A stretch of DNA of 34,961 nt from Flavobacterium sp. (lineage in GTDB: Bacteria; Bacteroidota; Bacteroidia; Flavobacteriales; Flavobacteriaceae): assembly GCA_030150335.1 (NCBI GenBank), contig JASLGC010000236.1, positions 1 through 34,961 on the forward strand. The letters are read 5' to 3'. A program made the translations under genes and the position numbers. The notes under the pieces were generated by a model, which was not told the DNA's origin, ran no database searches, and saw only the letters and a list, made by a program, of their open reading frames with translations. The stretch's first letter is position 1; each line of letters begins with the position of its first letter. Below are positions 24,021 through 32,885 of the stretch, one piece after another.

Positions 24021-24710
24021 TTGAATAAGATATTAGTTATAGAAGATGATTTGCGTGTGGCTGAATTGCTGCGACGTAGTCTTGAAGAGCAAAGTTTTCA
24101 AGTAGACTTAGCCTATGATGGTTATATGGGGAAAAAATTGGCTTTGCAAAAAGAGTATAGTCTTATTATAACAGATGTTATTTTACCAAAGATTAATGGT
24201 ATTGATTTATGTAAAGACATTAAAAAGGAATTACCTCAAATTCCTATTATAATGTTAACCGCTTTAGGTACTACAGATGATAAGGTTGAAGGATTTGATG
24301 CAGGGGCTGATGATTATCTTGTTAAGCCATTTGAGCTAAGAGAGTTGTACGTTAGAATTAGGGCTCTTTTAAAGAGATTCGAACATTTACAAACATCAGA
24401 GTCTAATTTGTTGAAATATGCCGATTTAGAATTAGACTTGAATGAAAAGTCTTTTAAAAGAGCAGGTGTAGATATTCATTTAACTCCTAAAGAGTTTAAT
24501 TTGTTGCAATATATGATGGAGAATCCTGAAAGGGTACTGTCAAGAACAGAAATATCTGAAAAAGTATGGGATACTCATTTCGATACGGGAACAAACTTCA
24601 TCGATGTTTACATTAATTATCTTCGCAAGAAAATAGAAACAGATCCTGCTAATAAAATTATTCATACCAAATCGGGTATGGGGTTTATACTAAAGAGTAA
24701 TGAAAATTAA
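24021..24710 (+). CDS. OmpR-family response regulator
   Basis: The product is about 229 residues. I place the start at the TTG at 24021, which gives MNKILVIEDD, the usual beginning for this family; a GTG at 24009 would add four residues. The receiver domain has the acidic pair in IEDD, the phosphoacceptor Asp in ITDVILP (residue 52 from the TTG), the switch Thr in MLTALG and the Lys in VKPFE. The C-terminal winged helix (about 130-229), with LTPKEFNLLQYMMENPERVLSR and a GMGF end, is OmpR/PhoB type. Such regulators bind direct repeats with about 11-bp spacing. Exactly such an array lies at 26120-26159, just past the partner kinase gene, and is the most likely target. The gene overlaps the kinase gene by 11 bp. 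Confidence 0.93.
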   Translation: MNKILVIEDDLRVAELLRRSLEEQSFQVDLAYDGYMGKKLALQKEYSLIITDVILPKINGIDLCKDIKKELPQIPIIMLTALGTTDDKVEGFDAGADDYLVKPFELRELYVRIRALLKRFEHLQTSESNLLKYADLELDLNEKSFKRAGVDIHLTPKEFNLLQYMMENPERVLSRTEISEKVWDTHFDTGTNFIDVYINYLRKKIETDPANKIIHTKSGMGFILKSNEN

Positions 24711-26058
24711 GAGTAGACTTACTTTATGGTTCACTTTGCTTGTAGCAACTATTCTGCTTGTATTTGCAGTAGTAGTGTATTGGTCTTCTTCTAAAAATAG
24801 AGAAGTAGAGTTTTTTGAAGTATTAGAGAAAGAGGGAGTAACTAAAGCAAAGTTGTTTTTTGAAGCAGAGGTAAATCCTTCCACATTACATAAGATATAT
24901 CGCTATAATAGTGAAGTTATCAATGAAGTTGAGGTTGCTATCTATGATTTAGATTTCAACTTGCTTTACCATGATGCGGAAGAAATAGATAGAGTGAAGG
25001 AAACGAAACTCATGATTGATAATATTGCTTCTAAAAGGCGATTACATTACTTTCAAGACGATTGGCAAGTAATCGGAATGATTTATTCTTATAATGGCAA
25101 AGATTATGTGCTAACAGCAACCGCTTTAGATGAGTATGGTTATGCTAAAATGCACAATTTGTTTTTGACAATCTTAGTATTAACAATCGTATCTTTAATT
25201 GTTATTTATATCTGTGGAGGTCTTTTTGCAGAACGCGTTTTACTTCCTGTTAAATTGATGAATAAAGAGGTGAGTAATATTACTGCGACTAATTTGGACT
25301 TGAGAATTAGTACCGAAAAGAATAAGGATGAACTCGGAGATTTAGCAAATAACTTTAATGGGATGCTGGATCGATTAGAACAATCTTTTGATGCACAGAA
25401 ACAATTTGTCTCAAATATTTCCCATGAATTGCGAACTCCATTAGCAGCTATTATTGCTGAGCTTGAATTAGCATTAGTTAAGGAGCAAAAGGTTGAAGAT
25501 TATATTAAAACCATCGAAAATGCTTTATCTGATTCGAAGAAGATAGTTCGCTTATCTAATAGTTTGCTCGATTTTGCAAAAGCAAGTTATGACCCAACTG
25601 AGATTGTTTTTAAGGCAGTTCGAATGGATGAGATTATATTAGATGCTTGCCAGAAAATCCAGAGGGGAAATCCTACATATAAGTTTAATTTTAATATTGA
25701 TGAAAGGATTGATAGTGAAGACTTAGTGTCTATTAGAGGGAATTCTTACTTATTAGAAGTAGCGATTATGAACTTGCTGGAGAATGCTTGTAAGTTTTCA
25801 GATGATCAGCAATGTGAAATTCTAATATCAACGAGTAATAATAAGTTGAAATTAGTTATTTCTGATAAAGGAATGGGAATGAGTAAGGAGGATTTAGATC
25901 ATATATTTACTCCGTTTTTTAGAGGAGAGAATGGCAAGTGTAAAGACGGAAATGGAATAGGATTATCTCTAACACATAAGATCATTAAATTGCATCAAGG
26001 AACAATTAACGTGGAATCACAAGTGAATAAAGGAACAACGTTTACAATTATATTATAA
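24700..26058 (+). CDS. Sensor histidine kinase, partner of the OmpR-type regulator
   Basis: The 452-residue inner-membrane kinase has a first membrane helix at about 8-28. A periplasmic sensor region follows at about 29-152, with no recognised domain. A second helix lies at about 154-176 and a HAMP domain at about 174-228. The H box is FVSNISHELRTP with His242. The ATPase has NLLENACKF (N box), DKGMGM and GNGIGLSL (G boxes). It autophosphorylates and transfers phosphate to the response regulator encoded just upstream, whose gene it overlaps by 11 bp. The adjacent genes (mgtC, mgtE, CzcA-like efflux) suggest a divalent-cation or envelope signal. The sensor region is acidic (several EVE and DAEEID stretches), which would suit metal sensing but proves nothing. 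Confidence 0.92.
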   Translation: MKIKSRLTLWFTLLVATILLVFAVVVYWSSSKNREVEFFEVLEKEGVTKAKLFFEAEVNPSTLHKIYRYNSEVINEVEVAIYDLDFNLLYHDAEEIDRVKETKLMIDNIASKRRLHYFQDDWQVIGMIYSYNGKDYVLTATALDEYGYAKMHNLFLTILVLTIVSLIVIYICGGLFAERVLLPVKLMNKEVSNITATNLDLRISTEKNKDELGDLANNFNGMLDRLEQSFDAQKQFVSNISHELRTPLAAIIAELELALVKEQKVEDYIKTIENALSDSKKIVRLSNSLLDFAKASYDPTEIVFKAVRMDEIILDACQKIQRGNPTYKFNFNIDERIDSEDLVSIRGNSYLLEVAIMNLLENACKFSDDQQCEILISTSNNKLKLVISDKGMGMSKEDLDHIFTPFFRGENGKCKDGNGIGLSLTHKIIKLHQGTINVESQVNKGTTFTIIL

Positions 26059-26078
26059 TATCACTGAATAAACATAGT

Positions 26079-26108
26079 AAAGGCACTCTTTTTAGGGTGC
26101 CTTTTTTT
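26079..26108 (+). terminator. Terminator after the histidine kinase gene
   Basis: The arms AAAGGCACTC and GGGTGCCTTT (one T-G wobble) enclose a T-rich loop and are followed by a T-run, about 20 bp after the kinase stop. It separates the two-component operon from mgtC. Confidence 0.82.
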
Positions 26109-26119
26109 GTTGGTAATAA

Positions 26120-26159
26120 TTCTAATAGGATTCTAATTTTTTTCTAAAAGCTTTCTAAT
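26120..26159 (+). promoter_or_regulatory. Four TTCTAA direct repeats with exact 11-bp period, predicted response-regulator binding site
   Basis: The repeats TTCTAAT, TTCTAAT, TTCTAAA and TTCTAAT start at 26120, 26131, 26142 and 26153. Seven-base repeats separated by four variable bases is the PHO-box type of layout bound by dimers of OmpR/PhoB-family regulators. The last repeat overlaps the expected -33 position of the promoter whose -7 element is at 26182-26189, a standard placement for activation. The neighbouring regulator gene at 24021 is the obvious candidate binder, by inference. Confidence 0.72.
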
Positions 26160-26181
26160 AGCCAAGTGGGGCTTATTCACA

Positions 26182-26189
26182 TACTTTTG
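26182..26189 (+). promoter_or_regulatory. -7 promoter element upstream of mgtC
   Basis: TACTTTTG matches TAnnTTTG exactly and lies 22 bp after the last TTCTAA repeat. There is no good -33 TTTG, which is common for activator-dependent promoters. The predicted leader to the mgtC ATG is about 110 nt. Confidence 0.62.
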
Positions 26190-26212
26190 CCAAGTCCAAA
26201 AAAATAGAAATT

Positions 26213-26251
26213 ATGGAAGTAGAATCCTTTCTTAAGAGAAGTAATTGTTAA
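26213..26251 (+). CDS. Possible 12-residue leader peptide upstream of mgtC
   Basis: An ATG at 26213 opens a 12-codon frame (MEVESFLKRSNC) that stops at 26251. It lies inside the predicted mgtC leader, behind an A-rich stretch like other starts in this window. It is followed by a hairpin with 8-bp arms at 26257-26264 and 26286-26293. Leader peptides control mgtC in enterobacteria, but this one has no sequence resemblance that I can see. An ORF this short can easily be chance. Confidence 0.25.
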   Translation: MEVESFLKRSNC

Positions 26252-26310
26252 ACCTTCTTTCTGATAAGCATAACGCAATTGATATTCAGAAAGAGTAAAA
26301 AATTGTTGTT

Positions 26311-27006
26311 ATGTTGATTTCAGTATTTATAGGAAGATTAGCGTTAGCCTTCGTTTTAGGGGCATTAATTGGCGCAGAAAGACAAGTAAGACAAAAGAGT
26401 GCAGGATTGAGAACAAACACTTTGGTGTGTATTGGAGCCGCGGGGTTTGTATTAATGTCTTATCAAATAGGAGGAACAGCAGTAGGGAGAGTAGCCTCTT
26501 ATGTTGTTAGTGGAATAGGCTTTTTAGGAGCGGGAGTAATCATGAAAGATGGCTTCAGTATCAGAGGGCTAAATACAGCTGCTACAATATGGTGCTCTGC
26601 TTCAGTTGGTTCTATGTGTGGTGTTGGACTATGGCAAGAAGCGATAGTAATGGCGATACTTATTGTAAGTGCTCATTTGTTACTTCGTCCAATAGGAACA
26701 TTGATGAACAAGTTATCATTTGAGAGTGATATAGATTCATCAGAAGTCCATTATGAGATTGTTGTAGGCTGTAAAGAGCAGGTGGAGAATCATATACGAG
26801 TGATGGTTTTGGAGAGTTTAAAATCCCAAAAGGACTTGCAATTGCGTTCGTTAAAAAGTACAGACAATGGAAATCCTGCTTTTTCATATCTCAAATTTGA
26901 AATCTATTGTTTAGGTCGAAAAGATGATATTTTAGAAAAAGTAACGAGTAAAGTTTCATTAGAATATGGAGTTTCAGAAGTTACTTGGCAATTAACTACT
27001 TACTAA
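26311..27006 (+). CDS. mgtC: MgtC/SapB family membrane protein
   Basis: The 231-residue protein has four to five hydrophobic segments in residues 1-135, containing the family motifs LGALIGAERQ, GLRTNTLVCIGAAGF, GIGFLGAGVIMKDG and RGLNTAATIW. A soluble C-terminal domain follows (about 145-231). In pathogens MgtC supports growth at low magnesium and modulates the F-type ATPase; in other bacteria its role is less clear. It is the first gene after a promoter with phased repeats and is followed by mgtE after a 19-bp gap, so the pair forms a magnesium-homeostasis operon. Its position right after the two-component genes suggests control by them. Confidence 0.9.
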   Translation: MLISVFIGRLALAFVLGALIGAERQVRQKSAGLRTNTLVCIGAAGFVLMSYQIGGTAVGRVASYVVSGIGFLGAGVIMKDGFSIRGLNTAATIWCSASVGSMCGVGLWQEAIVMAILIVSAHLLLRPIGTLMNKLSFESDIDSSEVHYEIVVGCKEQVENHIRVMVLESLKSQKDLQLRSLKSTDNGNPAFSYLKFEIYCLGRKDDILEKVTSKVSLEYGVSEVTWQLTTY

Positions 27007-27025
27007 TCTTTTAATATTGGATGTT

Positions 27026-28423
27026 ATGAATTTATATAGAAAAGAGGAAACAACACTAAGAAAAATCGCTAAGGATTTTCAAGGATTGGATCAAATGATA
27101 TTGATGGTTCCTGTGTTGAAAAAGATGCCTACAATTGACGTAAGTGAGGCTATTAGTTTAATGGACAATAAGGATTTATTGATTTTATTCAATGAATTTA
27201 CAAAAGAAGAGCAAGGAGAGATATTTGCAGAGTTTCCATTAGTAAAGCAATTGTCGTTCTTCCAACAGGTTAGTAAAAAGTTGTTTTCCAAAATATTTGA
27301 AGAAATGCCTTCTGATGCAAGAGCGGATTTATTTCAATTGTTAACACAACAAGAGCAAGTAGATTTATTGCCTTTTTTAAATAAAAAAATTAGAGAAGAT
27401 GTGCTTGCACTAAGTTCTTACCCTGCAGATACGGCAGGAGGAATCATGATTACAGACTTTGCAACTGTTTCAAAAGACATGAGTTGTTTTGAGGCAATTC
27501 AGAAAGTAAGAAGAGACGCACCTTCGAAAAAAACAATCTACTATGTTTATGTAGTAAATGAAGATAAAACACTTTTAGGGTTTATAACATTAAAAGATTT
27601 AATCATTGCAGAACCAGATGTTTTGGTCGAAGAAGAACTACATAGCGATTTTATTTTTGGCTATGTAAATGACTCAAGTGAGAACGTAGCTAAGAAAATA
27701 GATAAATATGAATTGGTTGCTTTGCCAATCATAAATGATAAAAACCAATTAGTAGGTATAGTAACACACGATGAAGCTATAGACGTTATTCAGGCGGAAC
27801 ATACAGAAGATATGGAACGCTTTATGGGGATAATGAGTAGTAATGAAGAGGTTGACTATAATGAAACTTCAATCTTTGGACATTTTAAGAAACGTGTGTT
27901 TTGGTTAGTTACATTGGCTATTGTGGGGATTGTATCAGGATTGATAATCCATAGTTATGAAGGAGCATTAGCGCAAATGATGATATTGGCTCTTTATATG
28001 CCAATGGTTGCTGATACTGGAGGAAATGCAGGTAGCCAATCGGCAACGGTAATTATTAGAGCGTTAGCCCTTGGACAAGTAACTCTAAAATCATGGATGA
28101 GAGTATTGTGGAAAGAAACAAGAATTGCTTTGATGTTATCAATTTGTTTAGGCTTATTAGCTTTTGCAAAAGTAGTTTTCTTAAGCTGGGAGACTGAAAT
28201 ACCAGCAGCTTATTCATTAGTAAGTATTGGAGGAGTGATTGCTTTAGCACTTTCATTTCAGGTTATTTCTTCAACAATTATTGGGGCAACACTTCCTTTG
28301 ATTGTTAGAAGATTTGGGGGAGACCCTGCAGTTGTAGCGAGCCCTGCTATTACGACGATTGTTGATATTTCTGGGCTTTTGATTTATTTTAGTTTAGCAG
28401 CTTACTTTTTTAATTTAAAGTAG
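27026..28423 (+). CDS. mgtE: Magnesium transporter MgtE
   Basis: The product is 465 residues from the ATG at 27026; a TTG at 27017 would add three residues and is less likely. The order is typical of MgtE. An N-terminal helical domain (about 20-130) is followed by a pair of CBS domains (about 135-255), a connecting helix, and five membrane helices from about 285. The pore signature MVADTGGNAGSQ is near 325-336, and a second conserved stretch, DPAVVASPAITT, lies near the C-terminus. MgtE is a magnesium channel gated by cytoplasmic magnesium through the N and CBS domains. Cotranscription with mgtC is likely. The length is normal and the key motifs are intact. Confidence 0.94.
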   Translation: MNLYRKEETTLRKIAKDFQGLDQMILMVPVLKKMPTIDVSEAISLMDNKDLLILFNEFTKEEQGEIFAEFPLVKQLSFFQQVSKKLFSKIFEEMPSDARADLFQLLTQQEQVDLLPFLNKKIREDVLALSSYPADTAGGIMITDFATVSKDMSCFEAIQKVRRDAPSKKTIYYVYVVNEDKTLLGFITLKDLIIAEPDVLVEEELHSDFIFGYVNDSSENVAKKIDKYELVALPIINDKNQLVGIVTHDEAIDVIQAEHTEDMERFMGIMSSNEEVDYNETSIFGHFKKRVFWLVTLAIVGIVSGLIIHSYEGALAQMMILALYMPMVADTGGNAGSQSATVIIRALALGQVTLKSWMRVLWKETRIALMLSICLGLLAFAKVVFLSWETEIPAAYSLVSIGGVIALALSFQVISSTIIGATLPLIVRRFGGDPAVVASPAITTIVDISGLLIYFSLAAYFFNLK

Positions 28424-28558
28424 CATAATAATTGTAGTTAGGTATAAATAAATTTTAAAACAGTGAAGAAATCAAGATTTAGATGTGATTTGTCCTCAGA
28501 AGGATAATAACTCTTAAAAAGATAGGGAATATTCAAGGTAAAGTCCTTGCAATTGAGT

Positions 28559-28593
28559 AATTTTAATATCGTTTTAAGAATGATATTAAAATT
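28559..28593. promoter_or_regulatory. Perfect 12-bp inverted repeat upstream of the RND efflux operon
   Basis: Arms 28559-28570 (AATTTTAATATC) and 28582-28593 are perfectly complementary around an 11-nt spacer, ending 35 bp before the adaptor ATG. It may be an operator or a leader hairpin. There is no TTCTAA array in this gap (28424-28628), so the efflux operon may be controlled differently from mgtC-mgtE. Confidence 0.45.
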
Positions 28594-28628
28594 TAAGTAA
28601 AAACAAATACAAATTAAAATCAAACATA

Positions 28629-29747
28629 ATGGCTAATACATTGAAACTTGCAGGTATTTTAGGAGTGAGTTTGTTACTAAGTTTTTGTTCTGAAAAGAAA
28701 GAGCAGGCAGGTGATATAGCTCAATATAGCGTAGAGAATCAGGTTATCTCATTGACAGAAAGTTCAAATTTAAAGAGTAGAATTAAAACAGAGGCAGTTG
28801 CTGAGGAACAGTTTACTTTTGATTTGGTTACTGCAGGAATAGTAAAAGCTATTCCAAACCATTATGCAGAGATAGCATCTCCTTTTTCAGGACGCATCGT
28901 TAAGTCTTTTATCAAACTTGGACAAAAAGTAAATATAAATACACCTCTTTTTGAGGTTTCTTCTCCAGATTATTTTGAAGCACAGAAAGATTATTTTGAT
29001 TCAAAACAAGAGTTTAAACAAGCAGCATTGAATTTAAAAAGACAAGAAGATTTGTTGAATAATGGTGTTGGGGTTAGACAAGAATATGAAGAAGCTGAAA
29101 CTGAACATTCAATCGCAAAAGCAGCTTATGACAATGCAAAAGCAGCATTGCAAATCTATAATGTAGATGGAAATTCTTTAGTATTGGGACAGGCATTAAC
29201 TGTTCGTTCTCCTATAAATGGAGAAGTGCTTGAAAACAATATCGTTCTTGGTCAATATATCAATGATGATGCAGATCCTGTTGTGAAAATTGCTTCATTA
29301 AGTAAAATATGGATTGTTGGGAAAATAAAAGAAAAGGATATTCAACACTTAGCTAAACTTAACAAGGTTCAAGTAGAATTAGCGGCTTATCCTAATCAAC
29401 CAATGGAAGGGATTATTTATCATGTAAATGAAATTGTTGATGAAGAAACAAGAAGTATTGACGTATTGATTGAGGTGGATAATGCAAAGCGTATCTTAAA
29501 ACCAGGAATGTATGTGAACGTGCGTTTTATTGATCAGCCAGAAGAAGTGATACTTATACCTTCAAGAGCTGTATTGCAAGGGGAAGATGATTCTTTTGTT
29601 TTTGTAAAAGTAGGTGCAGATCAGTATAAAAAGAAAAATGTGGTAATTGGTGGAATTTCTGGTGATAAAACGGTAATTCTATCAGGATTAGAGAAAGGTG
29701 ATGAAGTTGTGAGCGAAGGAGGAATTTACTTACCTCAATCTTATTAA
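28629..29747 (+). CDS. RND efflux periplasmic adaptor (HlyD/CusB-CzcB type)
   Basis: The 372-residue membrane-fusion lipoprotein has its lipidated Cys at about residue 20 (LLSFC). It has a barrel-sandwich/lipoyl half near 75-115 (ASPFSGRIVKSFIKLGQKV), a helical hairpin at about 115-180, a second lipoyl half (VRSPINGEVLEN), a beta-barrel and a membrane-proximal domain. It links the inner-membrane pump to the outer-membrane factor. It is the first gene of a four-gene operon, with gaps of 19, 8 and 12 bp between genes. It lacks the Met- or His-rich N-terminal tail sometimes seen in copper or zinc adaptors, so metal type is not evident from this gene. Confidence 0.92.
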   Translation: MANTLKLAGILGVSLLLSFCSEKKEQAGDIAQYSVENQVISLTESSNLKSRIKTEAVAEEQFTFDLVTAGIVKAIPNHYAEIASPFSGRIVKSFIKLGQKVNINTPLFEVSSPDYFEAQKDYFDSKQEFKQAALNLKRQEDLLNNGVGVRQEYEEAETEHSIAKAAYDNAKAALQIYNVDGNSLVLGQALTVRSPINGEVLENNIVLGQYINDDADPVVKIASLSKIWIVGKIKEKDIQHLAKLNKVQVELAAYPNQPMEGIIYHVNEIVDEETRSIDVLIEVDNAKRILKPGMYVNVRFIDQPEEVILIPSRAVLQGEDDSFVFVKVGADQYKKKNVVIGGISGDKTVILSGLEKGDEVVSEGGIYLPQSY

Positions 29748-29766
29748 TCAATAAAGGAACGCAGTA

Positions 29767-32700
29767 ATGAAAAAAAATATAATTGACATAGCTATTCACA
29801 AGAGATGGCTGGTAGCAGCATTGTTTGTGTTGCTTTGTATTTTCGGGTATTACTCTTGGAAACAATTGTCAGTAGAGGCATACCCAGATATTGCAGATAC
29901 AACATCTCAAGTTGTAACACAAGTACCGGGATTAGCAGCGGAAGAAATAGAATTACAGATTACTATTCCAATTGAGCGTGCTTTAAATGGTATGCCTGGA
30001 ATGCATGTAATGCGAAGCAATAGTACTTTTGGATTATCAATGATTACTATTGTATTTGAAGATGGTATTGAAGATTATTTCGCGAGACAACGTATTCAAG
30101 AACGGTTAAATGACGTAGAGCTTCCGTATGATGCTACACCTGAATTAGACCCATTGACATCGCCTATTGGAGAAGTATATAGATATATTATTGAAGGAGA
30201 AGGTCATAGTTTACGAGAGTTAACGGACATCCAAAACTTTATAATTATACCAAAGTTGAATCAAGTACCAGGGGTAGCTGAGGTAACTAACTTTGGAGGG
30301 ATTACAACACAATTCCAAATAGAATTAGATCCACATAAATTAGAGCAATATGGTTTGTCTTTAAGCGATGTAACTGAAACAATTGAAGAAAACAACGTAA
30401 ATGCAGGGGGTAGTGTACTTACAAGAGGAGATTTAGGTTATGTTGTTCGTGGAATTGGATTAGTAAAAGACTTAGAAGATCTTGGTAAAATCGTAGTTAA
30501 GGCAGAAAATGGTATTCCAGTATTTTTAAATGATTTAGGTCGTTTAAAATATGGAAATGTGGAAAGAAAAGGGGTTTTAGGATATACTGATAGAGAACGT
30601 AATTACTCAGATAGTATTGAAGGTATTGTTTTGTTATTAAAAGGCGAGAATCCTTCTGTAGTATTAGATAAAATACACGTTTATGTTGATGAACTAAATA
30701 ATGGATTATTACCAGAGGGAGTTAAGATACACACGTTTTTAGATAGAACCGATTTAGTTGATACTACATTACATACTGTTTCTACAACGTTGATTGAGGG
30801 AATTAGTTTAGTTGTAATTGTATTAATTGTTTTCTTAGGAAGTTGGAGAGGAGCACTATTAGTTGCTATTACAATTCCAATTTCGTTGTTGTTTGCATTT
30901 ATTATGATGCACTTCACAAATATTCCTGCCAACTTATTGTCTTTAGGAGCTATTGACTTCGGTATTATTGTCGATGGTGCCATTGTAATGATGGAGTCCA
31001 TACTGAAGAAGAGGGAGGATAATCCTAAAGAGGAATTAAAAGAAAAGTCTATTGCACAAAGAACGAAAGAGGTTGCTAAACCTATTTTCTTTGCTACAAT
31101 TATTATTATTACAGCATATTTACCATTATTTGCTTTTGAACGTGTAGAAAAGAAATTGTTTACACCAATGGCATTTACGGTAGGTTATGCATTGATAGGA
31201 GCTTTATTAGTTGCCTTAATCTTAATTCCTGGTTTAGCATATGCTGTTTATAGAAAACCAAGAAAGATATACCACAATAAGTGGCTTGAGAAGCTAACTG
31301 CTTTATATCACAATAGAATTATTAAGATTGTAAATAAACCTAAACAAGTTTTTGTACCAATTATAGTAGTACTTGCTATAACAGTGGGACTGAGTATGAA
31401 AGTAGGTAAAGACTTCTTACCTCCTTTAGATGAAGGTTCTATCTGGTTACAAGTAACCCTTCCTCCAGGGATTTCATTAGAGAAGTCGAAGGAGTTAAGC
31501 GATACTTTAAGAGCGCGTACAATGAAGTATGATGAGGTAACTTATATAATGGTTCAAGCTGGTAGAAATGATGATGGAACGGATCCATTTACACCCTCTC
31601 ACTTCGAGTGTTCTGTAGGAATTAAGCCTTACAAAGAATGGCCTCGTGGTAAAACAAAAGATGATTTAATTGAAGAGTTATCTGCTGAATACGAGTCTTT
31701 ACCAGGATTTACAGTAGGTTTTGCTCAACCAATGATTGACGGGGTAATGGATAAGATATCTGGTGCTCACAGTGAATTGGTGGTTAAGGTATATGGTGAA
31801 GATTTCCACGAAACTCGTCGTATTGCGAATGAAGTATTGGGTACTTTAAAAACGGTTGACGGTGCTGTAGATTTAGCAATTGACCAAGAGCCACCACTAC
31901 CTCAATTACAGATACATGCGAATAGAGATAAGATTGCGCAGTATGGCTTAAACGTATCTGACGTTGCTGAGTTAATTGAAGTTGCAATTGGAGGTAAGGC
32001 TATTTCTCAAATCTTTATTGGAAATAAAGTATATGATATTAGTGCTCGTTACACAGAGGAAAGTAGAAATACACCTGAGAAGATAGCTAACTTAATGTTG
32101 ACATCAAGTACAGGAACTAAGATTCCTCTATCTCAAGTTGCGGATGTTAGAACAAGTACTGGAGAGAGTACTATTACAAGAGAGATGAATAGACGTCACT
32201 TGACAGTGAAATTGAATGTTCGTAACCGAGATTTAGCGTCATTGCTGAAAGAAGCGCATCAAAAGATTGAAGAGAATGTAACGTATGACCATGAGAAGTT
32301 CCATATCGAATGGGGTGGACAGTTTGAAAACCAAAACCGTGCTTATAGCCGATTAGCGTTGATTATTCCATTGACTTTATGTTTGATGTTCGTATTGTTA
32401 TACGGGGCATTTGGACAGTTTAGACAAGCTGGATTATTGATGATTGTTGTGCCATTAGCTTTATTTGGAGGTATGTTAGCCTTGAATATAAGAGGTATGT
32501 CATTAAACGTATCTTCAGCTGTAGGTTTCATTGCTTTATTCGGTGTTGCAATTCAGAATGGGGTAATTATGATTTCCCATATTAATGATTTGCGTAGAAA
32601 AGGTACTGCTTTGAAAGATGCTGTATTGCTTGGAGCGGAACAGCGTTTCAGACCTGTATTGATGACTGCGACAGTTGCAGTATTGGGATTGTTCCCTGCT

Positions 32701-32877
32701 TCTTTAGCTACAGGTATTGGTTCGGATGTTCAACGTCCATTGGCTACAGTAATTGTTTACGGATTGTTGTTTGCAACTATTTTAACGCTATTTGTTTTAC
32801 CTGCTCTTTACTATATGGTAGAACGCAAATGGGGTAAGGATAGTGATTTTGTTGAAAGTGATATGGAAGAAAATTAG
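29767..32877 (+). CDS. czcA: Heavy-metal efflux RND pump, CzcA-like
   Basis: The 1036-residue inner-membrane proton antiporter has 12 predicted membrane helices: one near the N-terminus, a block at about 340-535, one near 535-550 and a block at about 865-1020. Two large periplasmic loops complete the RND topology. The TMH4 stretch AIDFGIIVDGAIVMMES (about 395-411) has the DFG and DGA residues of the HME1-type (Zn/Co/Cd) pumps. It differs from CusA, which has only one acidic residue there in its GAMVDAAIVM stretch. I therefore favour divalent-cation export over monovalent copper or silver, but substrate prediction from this motif is approximate. The pump works with the adaptor upstream and the outer-membrane factor downstream. 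Length is normal. Confidence 0.93.
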   Translation: MKKNIIDIAIHKRWLVAALFVLLCIFGYYSWKQLSVEAYPDIADTTSQVVTQVPGLAAEEIELQITIPIERALNGMPGMHVMRSNSTFGLSMITIVFEDGIEDYFARQRIQERLNDVELPYDATPELDPLTSPIGEVYRYIIEGEGHSLRELTDIQNFIIIPKLNQVPGVAEVTNFGGITTQFQIELDPHKLEQYGLSLSDVTETIEENNVNAGGSVLTRGDLGYVVRGIGLVKDLEDLGKIVVKAENGIPVFLNDLGRLKYGNVERKGVLGYTDRERNYSDSIEGIVLLLKGENPSVVLDKIHVYVDELNNGLLPEGVKIHTFLDRTDLVDTTLHTVSTTLIEGISLVVIVLIVFLGSWRGALLVAITIPISLLFAFIMMHFTNIPANLLSLGAIDFGIIVDGAIVMMESILKKREDNPKEELKEKSIAQRTKEVAKPIFFATIIIITAYLPLFAFERVEKKLFTPMAFTVGYALIGALLVALILIPGLAYAVYRKPRKIYHNKWLEKLTALYHNRIIKIVNKPKQVFVPIIVVLAITVGLSMKVGKDFLPPLDEGSIWLQVTLPPGISLEKSKELSDTLRARTMKYDEVTYIMVQAGRNDDGTDPFTPSHFECSVGIKPYKEWPRGKTKDDLIEELSAEYESLPGFTVGFAQPMIDGVMDKISGAHSELVVKVYGEDFHETRRIANEVLGTLKTVDGAVDLAIDQEPPLPQLQIHANRDKIAQYGLNVSDVAELIEVAIGGKAISQIFIGNKVYDISARYTEESRNTPEKIANLMLTSSTGTKIPLSQVADVRTSTGESTITREMNRRHLTVKLNVRNRDLASLLKEAHQKIEENVTYDHEKFHIEWGGQFENQNRAYSRLALIIPLTLCLMFVLLYGAFGQFRQAGLLMIVVPLALFGGMLALNIRGMSLNVSSAVGFIALFGVAIQNGVIMISHINDLRRKGTALKDAVLLGAEQRFRPVLMTATVAVLGLFPASLATGIGSDVQRPLATVIVYGLLFATILTLFVLPALYYMVERKWGKDSDFVESDMEEN

Positions 32878-32885
32878 CATCAGAT

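Noticed and set aside
27017..27025. TTG start for mgtE
   Set aside because: An ATG nine bases later gives the same protein minus three residues and is a better start. There is no ribosome-binding evidence for the TTG.
29554..29865. Minus-strand frame of about 100 codons across the adaptor/pump junction
   Set aside because: It lies opposite two strongly supported RND genes and has no recognisable features.
29767..32877. CusA copper/silver pump
   Set aside because: The TMH4 motif has DFG and DGA as in CzcA-type pumps rather than the single-acid CusA pattern. The call is therefore kept as CzcA-like, with substrate open.
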